Below are positions 1-5,432 of a DNA stretch of 5,953 bases, piece by piece. Position 1 is the first letter of the stretch, and each line of letters starts with the position of its first letter. This DNA is from an uncultured Selenomonadales bacterium. Its GTDB lineage: Bacteria > Bacillota_C > Negativicutes > Selenomonadales > Selenomonadaceae. A program made the translations under genes and the position numbers. The stretch covers positions 1 through 5,953 of the forward strand of contig CALCTX010000384.1 of assembly GCA_937907035.1 (NCBI GenBank), written 5' to 3'. The notes under the pieces are model-generated. The model made no database searches. It worked only from the letters and a program-made list of their open reading frames with translations, and was not told where the DNA came from.

Positions 1-143
1 CCCAAAGCTCCGGCAATATCCCTGATAAAACAGGCAATACAAAATCCCATATTTTTCGGATTTCCTTCAAATACCATCAAAGCACCAATAAGGCCAATTA
101 CAGAACCGCCAATAACGATCTGTAATTTTTCACTTTTTAACAA
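1..143 (-). CDS. yedE: YedE-family putative selenium transporter, N-terminal fragment
   Basis: This is the first 47 codons of a leftward gene that runs off the left edge of the window. After a short polar start, a hydrophobic first membrane segment (IVIGGSVIGLIGALMVF) leads into GNPKNMGFCIACFIRDIAG, which I recognise as the signature of the YeeE/YedE family branch called the YedE selenium transporter. Its members are polytopic inner-membrane proteins linked to selenium metabolism by gene neighbourhood; transport itself is an inferred role. There is no in-frame ATG before the membrane segment. I chose TTG at 143 because AGGA (154-157) lies 10 nt upstream; GTG at 152 and TTG at 164 are in-frame alternatives, and the nearest upstream in-frame stop lies near 220. 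It is divergent from a PLP-dependent desulfurase-like gene, which fits selenium use. The family call is firm; the start is not. Confidence 0.82.
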   Translation of the reverse strand, partial: MLKSEKLQIVIGGSVIGLIGALMVFEGNPKNMGFCIACFIRDIAGAL

Positions 144-189
144 ATCGACCACATCCTGTTTCAATAAATAACCATAATAAAAAGAGCTA

Positions 190-218
190 TTGCCAAGCTT
201 CCCGCCTGGCTTTAAAAT
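190..218 (+). promoter_or_regulatory. Sigma-A type promoter of the desulfurase-like gene
   Basis: TTGCCA (190-195) and TAAAAT (213-218) are separated by 17 bp, close to the vegetative consensus. The predicted transcript start near 225 leaves a leader of about 24 nt containing the ribosome binding site AGGGAG (235-240), which sits 8 nt before the ATG at 249. I found no equally convincing promoter for the divergent yedE gene in the same 105-bp spacer. Confidence 0.6.
192..210. promoter_or_regulatory. Candidate operator dyad inside the promoter
   Basis: GCCAAGC (192-198) and GCCTGGC (204-210) form an inverted repeat of 7 bp with one mismatch around a 5-bp spacer (TTCCC). It overlaps the last bases of the -35 box and fills the gap up to the -10 box, where a bound repressor or MerR-like activator would act. 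It is also the most GC-rich stretch of an AT-rich spacer. No regulator gene is visible, so its role is inferred from position only. Confidence 0.3.
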
Positions 219-248
219 TTATACAGAAGCAATCAGGGAGTTGAAAAA

Positions 249-1412
249 ATGAAACCAATATATCTTGACAATGCCTGTACTACATTTCCTAAGCCAGCTG
301 CGATAATTGATGCTATCAGTCAATATATGCTGCATAATGGCTCCAACATAAATCGCAGCTCATATTCCCGGGCTTTTTCTGCTGAAGGCATCGTTTACGA
401 CACCAGAAAAAGACTATGCCGGTTATTCAACGGTCCAGACCCTCGTAATGTTATTTTCACTAAAAATATAACTGAAAGCTTGAATTTCGTTTTAAAGGGG
501 CTGCTTAAGCCAGGCGATCACGTAATTGTTTCATCAATGGAACATAATGCCGTAATGCGTCCACTTCAACAACTTTGCAAACAAGAAATTTGCTTCAGCC
601 GGGCAAAATGTTCTCCCGAAGGAATGCTTGATATCGCAGCCATTGAGCAAGCTATGACTCCGAACACCAAGGCAGTCGTTATTACCCACGCCAGTAACGT
701 ATGTGGCACAATACTCCCAATACAAGAAATCGGTAATTTTTGCCGTAAAAAACGACTGATATTTATTGTTGATACTGCTCAAACTGCAGGAATTCTTCCG
801 ATAGATATGCAAGCAATGAACATAGATATTCTTACCTTTACCGGCCATAAAGGATTGCTCGGGCCGCAGGGTATCGGGGGTTTTATTCTTACCCCCGAAC
901 TGGTCAGCTTTATTGAACCACTTATTTCAGGTGGAACCGGCAGTGTCAGTCATACAGAAGAAATACCCGACTTTGTGCCGGACCGCTTTGAAGCCGGTAC
1001 ATTAAATATTCCTGGTATTATCGGACTCAATGCTGCACTGAAATGGCTGGAAGAAACCACCTTAGCAAAAATATACCAACATGAACTTCAATTGACAGAA
1101 CAATTCATTACCGAATTGCTTCCCTTAGAATTCACTAACAAAATAAAAATTGTCGGCCGACATAATATCAGCCAACGGACCGGCGTCATATCTATTCAGG
1201 TATGTGGTATTGATCAGGCAGCAGCAGCCAATCAATTGAGTGAAGAATATGGCATAATGACACGTGTCGGGCTTCATTGTGCCCCTTCCGCCCATAAAAC
1301 CCTTGGCACATTTCCCACAGGAACGATCCGTTTTTCCCCAGGATGGTGGAACACCACCGATGAAATAGCACAAACCATAAATGTACTGAAAAAAATAACA
1401 CAAACTAAATGA
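249..1412 (+). CDS. Cysteine desulfurase / selenocysteine lyase-like aminotransferase class V enzyme
   Basis: This complete 387-residue protein is a cytosolic PLP enzyme of the NifS/CsdB superfamily, closest in pattern to the short-N-terminus 'cysteine desulfurase family protein' clade (TIGR01977). Visible in order are the N-terminal YLDNACTTFPKP, MEHN with His99 over the cofactor ring, ASNVCG (about 148-153), DTAQ with Asp175 for the pyridine nitrogen, and GHKG with Lys201 as the Schiff-base lysine. Further on come RFEAGTLNIPG (247-256), GLHCAP with Cys344 as the likely persulfide or perselenide cysteine, and Arg361 in IRFSPG for the substrate carboxylate. The family takes S or Se from cysteine or selenocysteine, leaving alanine; in this clade the true substrate is not settled. 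The divergent yedE favours a selenium role. The start is supported by AGGGAG 8 nt upstream. The gene appears monocistronic, with a hairpin just after it. Confidence 0.88.
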   Translation: MKPIYLDNACTTFPKPAAIIDAISQYMLHNGSNINRSSYSRAFSAEGIVYDTRKRLCRLFNGPDPRNVIFTKNITESLNFVLKGLLKPGDHVIVSSMEHNAVMRPLQQLCKQEICFSRAKCSPEGMLDIAAIEQAMTPNTKAVVITHASNVCGTILPIQEIGNFCRKKRLIFIVDTAQTAGILPIDMQAMNIDILTFTGHKGLLGPQGIGGFILTPELVSFIEPLISGGTGSVSHTEEIPDFVPDRFEAGTLNIPGIIGLNAALKWLEETTLAKIYQHELQLTEQFITELLPLEFTNKIKIVGRHNISQRTGVISIQVCGIDQAAAANQLSEEYGIMTRVGLHCAPSAHKTLGTFPTGTIRFSPGWWNTTDEIAQTINVLKKITQTK

Positions 1413-1422
1413 AAAAGAAAAA

Positions 1423-1441
1423 TGGCAGTTTTTAACTGCCA
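1423..1441. terminator. Bidirectional intrinsic terminator
   Basis: TGGCAGTT (1423-1430) and AACTGCCA (1434-1441) form a perfect 8-bp stem with a 3-nt loop, placed between two convergent genes. Read leftward the stem is followed by TTTTTCTTTTTC, a strong U-tract, so it should end the cheX operon. Read rightward it is followed by the weaker CTTATTATTT and may also stop the desulfurase transcript. Confidence 0.85.
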
Positions 1442-1460
1442 CTTATTATTTAATCATAAA

Positions 1461-1925
1461 TCAAGCCTGAACTGCAATATTAAGTTCCAAAATTGCACCA
1501 CCGAGGTCCATTTCAACGGCTAAAAATTGTTCCTGAGATATCTTGATCTTAAATCCGGCACCAATCGAAAGACTTGGCGTTGAAATATCAACATTATAGC
1601 CCAACGCTGTAAGATTCGTTGCCGCATTAGCTGTCAACATATTTGACATCTCCGAAATAGCACTCTGTGCCATATCATCAAACACCGGCACCGGCATTCC
1701 CATCATCATCTTTGAAGCAATAAAGCGAGCTGCTTCATCTGTCATGTTATAAACAACATTGCCTCTGATTTCTTTAGTAAAACCAACTATTACCGAAATA
1801 CCTGTGCTCTCAACGCTATCAGTTCGAACCTCCATTTTAGAACGAACCGGCGTGTCAAACCCCATCTGCGGCATAACAGCTGTGAGAGCATCAATGAACG
1901 GATTTACTAATTTTGCATCCATCAT
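1461..1925 (-). CDS. cheX: Chemotaxis phosphatase CheX
   Basis: This 154-residue cytosolic protein matches the CheX branch of the CheC/CheX/FliY phosphatases, which remove phosphate from CheY-P. The opening (KLVNPFIDAL) is typical of CheX. The catalytic helix carries S88-xxx-E92-xx-N95, the (D/S)xxxExxN signature whose Glu and Asn position the attacking water, and Pro117 lies about 22 residues on, as expected. The length is normal for a stand-alone CheX. It follows the receiver-CheX fusion gene with no gap, since the upstream TAA stop is directly followed by ATG ATG. The ribosome binding site GGGGGAG (1929-1935) lies inside the end of the upstream gene, 3 nt from the first ATG (1925) and 6 nt from the second (1922), so the second may be the real start. 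Translation of the pair is probably coupled. A strong terminator follows the gene. Confidence 0.87.
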   Translation of the reverse strand: MMDAKLVNPFIDALTAVMPQMGFDTPVRSKMEVRTDSVESTGISVIVGFTKEIRGNVVYNMTDEAARFIASKMMMGMPVPVFDDMAQSAISEMSNMLTANAATNLTALGYNVDISTPSLSIGAGFKIKISQEQFLAVEMDLGGAILELNIAVQA

Positions 1926-2789
1926 TTACTCCCCCTCTGCAAAGCCAATATTGATAAAAATATCGCCAATACGGGTAGATGCTTTTATTAAAAATGAAGT
2001 AATACTCAGATTGGCAATCTTGATTTCCTCACCTGCGATCGTCCCCGGCGGAGTGATCCTCATTTCTTTGTCTCTGAATACATCATTGATTGCCGAAACA
2101 CCACGTCCCATTATGATATTTCCGGCTTCTTCAACCGCTTCACAAGCTTCTTCATTAGTTACTTTTTTCGCATCACTTTTCCCTAAAAACAGTGCTGCAA
2201 ATTTCTTCATCACTTCATCACTCATATACATTATCGCTCTTCCGACCGGATAACCGGTAAGACCAATAACAACCGCTACGCCATCAATCCGCAGATACTG
2301 TGTTTCTTCAAGATCAACCGTGACCTCGCTCTTCAGACCGGTAATGCTTAACAGTGATTGCTGCAAAACCTTGGCAAAGGATTTTACATACGATTCACGT
2401 AAAACGGCAATCTGCCCCGCCCGGCTCTGACACAAAAACAACAATGTATCGATGAGTTCATTAGTATCGACCGGTTTTTGCAAAAACGAACTAATGCCAA
2501 TTGAACGCCCACGAGAAATAAGGCTGGCGTCCTTCATAGCACTTATCATAACGATTTTAACATTTGAATTGATTGCTCTGATACGACGGCTGCACTCCAG
2601 ACCATCCGCATCCGGTAAATTCATATCCATCGTAATAACCACAGGACGATGCTTCTTATACATCTCAACAGCATCGGCAGCATTTCGAGCAACCGCACAA
2701 ACTTCGAAATTAGTTTTTGACAAAATATCTGACAGCATTGCACAGCTGACACGAGAATCGTCAACAACCATTACCTTGACTTTCTCCAT
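1926..2789 (-). CDS. Response regulator with C-terminal CheX-like phosphatase domain
   Basis: This 287-residue two-domain cytosolic protein begins with a CheY-like receiver (about 3-120). It has the acidic pair Asp10-Asp11, phospho-acceptor Asp55 in TMDMNLPD, the switch Ser83 in MISA and Lys105 in QKP, so it looks phosphorylatable. Residues about 130-287 resemble CheC/CheX. E221-xx-N224 followed by Pro247 fits ExxN(x22)P exactly, although the preceding (D/S) position is Glu217. There is no DNA-binding domain, so output is likely by protein contact or dephosphorylation. The protein may hydrolyse its own receiver phosphate, or act on another CheY with the receiver as control; both are inference. 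It is the first gene of a two-gene operon with cheX. The start is supported by AGGTGA (2794-2799), 4 nt from the ATG. No kinase, cheY or flagellar gene is in view, so the pathway is open. Confidence 0.8.
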   Translation of the reverse strand: MEKVKVMVVDDSRVSCAMLSDILSKTNFEVCAVARNAADAVEMYKKHRPVVITMDMNLPDADGLECSRRIRAINSNVKIVMISAMKDASLISRGRSIGISSFLQKPVDTNELIDTLLFLCQSRAGQIAVLRESYVKSFAKVLQQSLLSITGLKSEVTVDLEETQYLRIDGVAVVIGLTGYPVGRAIMYMSDEVMKKFAALFLGKSDAKKVTNEEACEAVEEAGNIIMGRGVSAINDVFRDKEMRITPPGTIAGEEIKIANLSITSFLIKASTRIGDIFINIGFAEGE

Positions 2790-2941
2790 TATCTCACCTG
2801 CTCGTCTATTATAATATAATAAACCAATTTAGGAATTCGATACCTATATCTAGTATACAAAAAAACACCAATATAAACAAGGAAAAACTCTTGGAAACAT
2901 CATTATTTTTTAAAAATTATATAAAATTGAATGTTTTTCTA
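2790..2941. other. Intergenic spacer without a clear terminator
   Basis: This very AT-rich 152-bp gap lies between the end of the oxidoreductase gene and the start of the REC-CheX gene, both leftward. Beyond the promoter listed separately I see only weak dyads, such as AAACAT...ATGTTT near 2895-2937 and CAAG...CTTG near 2879-2894. Neither has a GC-rich stem followed by a U-tract. Some read-through from the upstream genes into the signalling operon is possible. Confidence 0.4.
2852..2880 (-). promoter_or_regulatory. Promoter of the REC-CheX/cheX operon
   Basis: Read leftward, TTGTTT (2880-2875) and TATACT (2857-2852) are 17 bp apart, giving a leader of about 55 nt before the ATG at 2789. A perfect TATAAT also occurs closer to the gene (2813-2808) but lacks a matching -35. 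I saw no sigma-28 (flagellar) consensus, so the operon appears to use the vegetative sigma factor. Confidence 0.5.
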
Positions 2942-4324
2942 TCAGCTATCTATCCGCGACAAAATAGTTCGTGCAACATAAACACCACTGGCCCCGGCCT
3001 GAGAAAGGCCTCTCGTCACTCCGACACCATCACCGGCAGCAAACACATTAGTCAGTTCCGTTTCTAATTCAGGACTGAGTACAATCCGGGAACTATAGAA
3101 TTTTACTTCAACGCCATAAAGAAGCGTATCATCATTCGTCATACCCGGAGCAATATTATTAAGAGCTTCGATCATCTCTATAATATTATCGAGATGGCGT
3201 TTCGGTAAAACCAACGACAGATCACCCGGCGTAGCCTGTAAAGTAGGTTTAGTAAAGCTTTTTGCCAACCGGTCAGCATCAGTACGATGTCCTTTGAGCA
3301 AATCGCCATAGCGTTGAACAATAACACCACCGCCAAGCATATTGGAAAAAGAGGCTATCCGTTTCCCATATTGATGCGGTTCATTAAACGGTTCAGTAAA
3401 ACGATTGCTTACTAACAATGCAAAATTAGTATTATGGCTCTGAAGTTTCGGATCGCTGTATGAATGGCCATTAGCAGTAATAATCCCATCCGTGTTTTCC
3501 ACCACAACCTGTCCATGCGGATTCATACAAAATGTCCGAACCAAATCACCATATTGTTTAGTTCTGTAAACAAGCTTTGCTTCATATACTTCATCAGTAA
3601 TATGATTAAAAATTTCATCCGGTACTTCTATACGTACTCCGACATCCACTTGATTATTCAATAGCCGCATCTTAAGCCGGCGGCACTCATTAGTAAACCA
3701 TTCTGCACCAGCTCTTCCCGGAGCAACAATAAGATACCCTGCTTTTATTTTATCCCCGGTTTCCAATATGAGATTATTATCTCCATTCCCATCGGCATCA
3801 ATCTGTTTTACTGCTGTCAAAAAACGGAACTCGATCTTATCCTTCAGAAAATTATATATACCTTTCAGCATATTAAAATTATTTTCCGTTCCCAAATGTC
3901 TGACACTGGCTTCTAACAAATGAAGATCATATTCTAACGCTTTTTTCCCTAATTTGCTGCCAGCAGTAGAATATACTTTAGTCGGTGCCCCATATTGAAG
4001 ATTTATTTCGTCAACATAATGAATCAGTTTCATTACCTCTTCATCATCAATATACTCATTAAGCCAGCCACCAAATTGTGTAGTAAAATTGAATTTGCCA
4101 TCAGAAAAAGCTCCCGCACCGCCAAAGCCACGCATTATATTACAGGGATTGCAACTCAGGCAAGTTTTTGACTTTCCGCTGGAAATAGGACAAACCCTGC
4201 TAAATATTTCCCGTCCGCTCTCAACGATTACGATCTTTAATTCAGGTTTCTTAGTGATCAATTCATAGGCAGCATATATTCCGGCTGGACCTGCACCAAC
4301 AATTGCTACATCATACTTCTTCAT
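2942..4324 (-). CDS. COG2509-type FAD-dependent oxidoreductase
   Basis: This 460-residue cytosolic flavoprotein opens with a Rossmann dinucleotide fold: GAGPAG at residues 10-15 and Glu35 at the end of strand 2 for the ribose. Near its end, residues 427-447 (AAGDGVGVTRGLSQAG) form the second FAD-contact motif. Between these, Cys45-x9-Cys55-xx-Cys58-xx-Cys61 precedes GFGGAGAFSDGK, a pattern I associate with the uncharacterised COG2509 dehydrogenase family. Substrate and reaction are unknown. The four cysteines could hold a metal or Fe-S cluster or be redox active; that is inference. I chose ATG at 4324 because AAGGGG (4339-4334) lies 9 nt upstream. An in-frame TTG at 4342 would add six residues and overlap the upstream stop, but has no good ribosome binding site. 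The gene follows the glycosyltransferase by 14 nt, so the two are co-transcribed. No clear terminator follows. Confidence 0.82.
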   Translation of the reverse strand: MKKYDVAIVGAGPAGIYAAYELITKKPELKIVIVESGREIFSRVCPISSGKSKTCLSCNPCNIMRGFGGAGAFSDGKFNFTTQFGGWLNEYIDDEEVMKLIHYVDEINLQYGAPTKVYSTAGSKLGKKALEYDLHLLEASVRHLGTENNFNMLKGIYNFLKDKIEFRFLTAVKQIDADGNGDNNLILETGDKIKAGYLIVAPGRAGAEWFTNECRRLKMRLLNNQVDVGVRIEVPDEIFNHITDEVYEAKLVYRTKQYGDLVRTFCMNPHGQVVVENTDGIITANGHSYSDPKLQSHNTNFALLVSNRFTEPFNEPHQYGKRIASFSNMLGGGVIVQRYGDLLKGHRTDADRLAKSFTKPTLQATPGDLSLVLPKRHLDNIIEMIEALNNIAPGMTNDDTLLYGVEVKFYSSRIVLSPELETELTNVFAAGDGVGVTRGLSQAGASGVYVARTILSRIDS

Positions 4325-4338
4325 AATAATCCGCCCCT

Positions 4339-5280
4339 TCAATCTGCATTTTCATCTTTCGGTTTTCCGCGAGCGATCAAATATAACGGTCTCGCTTTTA
4401 CCTCTTCAAATATGCGCCCGATGTACTCACCAATAATTCCCAAAATAGTCAATTGCAGGCCGCCAAAAAATAATATACAACCGGTAATCGTTGCCCAACC
4501 TGGGACAGCATCATTTGCAATATACTTAGTAAACAAAACATGTAAAAACAAAATAAAACTTAAAAAACCACAAAACACACCTGCATATAACCCAAAACGC
4601 AGTGGCAAAGTCGAAAAGGCCATAATCCCATCGAGTGCAAAATTTAGCATTTTGCGCGGTGAAAATTTAGAAACTCCGGCAAATCTCGGCGGTGCAACAA
4701 AATCGATCTGAATCTGTTTGTAACCCATTGAACCGATCATTCCCCGAATAAAGCGGGCATGTTCCCGATAACGCCGAAAAGCTTTGACAACCTTTTTATC
4801 CATCAAGCGAAAATCCGACCCACCCGGCTGGATGTGAACCTTCGACATCATATTCAGTACTTTATAGTAATACTTCGAGGTCAATTTCTTCAGAAAAGAA
4901 ACTCCCTCTGTTGTCTTACGAATTGTTTGGACTACTTCATAGCCCTGTTCCCAATATTCGAGCAACATAGGAATCATCTCCGGCGGATGCTGCATATCAC
5001 CATCCATGGTTACAACTGCATCGCCATCAGCATGATCAAGTCCGCAAGTCAATGCTAACTGGTGTCCGGAATTGCGCGCCAAGAAAATTGGCTGTACCCG
5101 TTCGTCCATCATTTCCAACTCATGCAAAATCTCCCGACTGCTGTCCTTAGAACCATCATCCACGAAAACCAGCTCAAAATCATAGTTCAGCGGTTTCATC
5201 GTATCTACTACCGCCTCATAAAAATGTCTGATATTGTCCTCTTCATTGTAAACCGGGACAACTATCGATATAAATTTCAT
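4339..5280 (-). CDS. GT2 polyprenyl-phosphate glycosyltransferase (GtrB/CsbB/DPM1-like)
   Basis: This 313-residue membrane-anchored enzyme likely moves a sugar from a nucleotide donor onto undecaprenyl phosphate at the cytosolic face. The GT-A domain (about 1-215) shows VVPVYNEE (7-14), FVDDGS with Asp41-Asp42 for nucleotide binding, the metal-binding DGD at 93-95 (MDGDMQHPP), GSDFRLMD (154-161) and RFIRG (177-180 region), all typical of DPM1/GtrB-like enzymes. Two membrane helices follow, about 228-250 and 264-288, with a short basic cytosolic tail. The length is usual for the family. The donor sugar cannot be read from sequence. A GtrA-family protein is encoded divergently, the normal partner that flips the lipid-linked sugar; the final transferase (GT-C/YfhO type) is not in the window. 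The ribosome binding site is weak (GAAGTG, about 9 nt upstream), unlike its neighbours, and a 26-codon small ORF ends 19 nt before the start. Confidence 0.88.
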   Translation of the reverse strand: MKFISIVVPVYNEEDNIRHFYEAVVDTMKPLNYDFELVFVDDGSKDSSREILHELEMMDERVQPIFLARNSGHQLALTCGLDHADGDAVVTMDGDMQHPPEMIPMLLEYWEQGYEVVQTIRKTTEGVSFLKKLTSKYYYKVLNMMSKVHIQPGGSDFRLMDKKVVKAFRRYREHARFIRGMIGSMGYKQIQIDFVAPPRFAGVSKFSPRKMLNFALDGIMAFSTLPLRFGLYAGVFCGFLSFILFLHVLFTKYIANDAVPGWATITGCILFFGGLQLTILGIIGEYIGRIFEEVKARPLYLIARGKPKDENAD

Positions 5281-5299
5281 TATTCAATACACTTCATTT

Positions 5300-5380
5300 C
5301 TAAATGAATTTTTTATACAATACTACAACTGTATTATACCGCAAAATCATCTCATTTAAAAGCCAAGCTAAAATTGCCAT
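5300..5380 (-). CDS. Candidate small hydrophobic ORF (26 aa) upstream of the glycosyltransferase
   Basis: A short reading frame begins with ATG at 5380 and ends with TAG at 5302-5300, encoding MAILAWLLNEMILRYNTVVV followed by LYKKFI. It has a strong ribosome binding site, AAAGGGG (5395-5389), with 8-nt spacing, better than that of the glycosyltransferase gene 19 nt downstream. The peptide is mostly hydrophobic with a basic end, so it could be a tiny membrane protein or a leader peptide that couples translation to the glycosyltransferase. I recognise no family, and the ribosome binding site lies in an inverted repeat that might exist for another reason. A TATAAT inside it (5338-5333), with only a weak -35 (TTTTAA at 17 bp), could be a separate promoter for the glycosyltransferase, which would make this non-coding. 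Confidence 0.3.
   Translation of the reverse strand: MAILAWLLNEMILRYNTVVVLYKKFI
5333..5361 (-). promoter_or_regulatory. Possible weak promoter of the glycosyltransferase operon
   Basis: Read leftward, a perfect TATAAT (5338-5333) is preceded at 17 bp by TTTTAA, which matches only half of the -35 consensus. It would give a leader of about 45 nt before the ATG at 5280. The alternative leftward promoter in the symmetric region near 5402-5431 is no stronger, so which one drives the operon is open. Confidence 0.35.
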
Positions 5381-5409
5381 TGACAAAGCCCCTTTCAAAT
5401 GCTCATAAT
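5380..5409 (+). promoter_or_regulatory. Promoter of the GtrA-family gene
   Basis: A perfect -35 TTGACA (5380-5385) is followed after 18 bp by CATAAT (5404-5409), five of six matches to the -10 consensus. The start of transcription would fall near 5416. That excludes the ATG at 5415 as the start codon and leaves a leader of about 17 nt holding AAAGGGG (5418-5424), which serves the TTG at 5433. Confidence 0.6.
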
Positions 5410-5430
5410 TACACATGAAAGGGGCTGTCA
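5381..5430. repeat. Bulged inverted repeat in the divergent control region
   Basis: The left arm reads TGACA-AA-GCCCCTTTCA (5381-5397) and the right arm TGAAAGGGGC-TGTCA (5416-5430). They pair over 15 bp with a 2-nt bulge around an 18-nt AT-rich centre. Each arm carries a -35-like TGACA for the promoter pointing inward and the Shine-Dalgarno AAAGGGG for the gene pointing outward, so the symmetry partly reflects two divergent gene starts facing each other. Confidence 0.6.
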
Positions 5431-5432
5431 TT

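Noticed and set aside
534..848. Open frame on the minus strand inside the desulfurase-like gene (also 1125-1442)
   Set aside because: It lies antisense within a gene whose motifs are all intact in the other frame, has no family resemblance, and lacks a convincing ribosome binding site.
1759..2253. 164-codon open frame on the plus strand across cheX and the REC-CheX gene (also 2452-2814)
   Set aside because: It spans the junction of two well-supported genes on the opposite strand, and its composition looks like the mirror of their codon use.
2808..2813. Perfect TATAAT on the minus strand close to the REC-CheX start
   Set aside because: No -35 match lies at 16-18 bp, and the leader would be only about 12 nt, cutting off or crowding the ribosome binding site. 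The TTGTTT-17-TATACT promoter is preferred.
4325..4342. TTG at 4342 as the start of the FAD oxidoreductase, overlapping the glycosyltransferase stop
   Set aside because: There is no good ribosome binding site before it, whereas ATG at 4324 has AAGGGG at 9 nt and begins with the usual MKKYDVAIVGAGPAG pattern.
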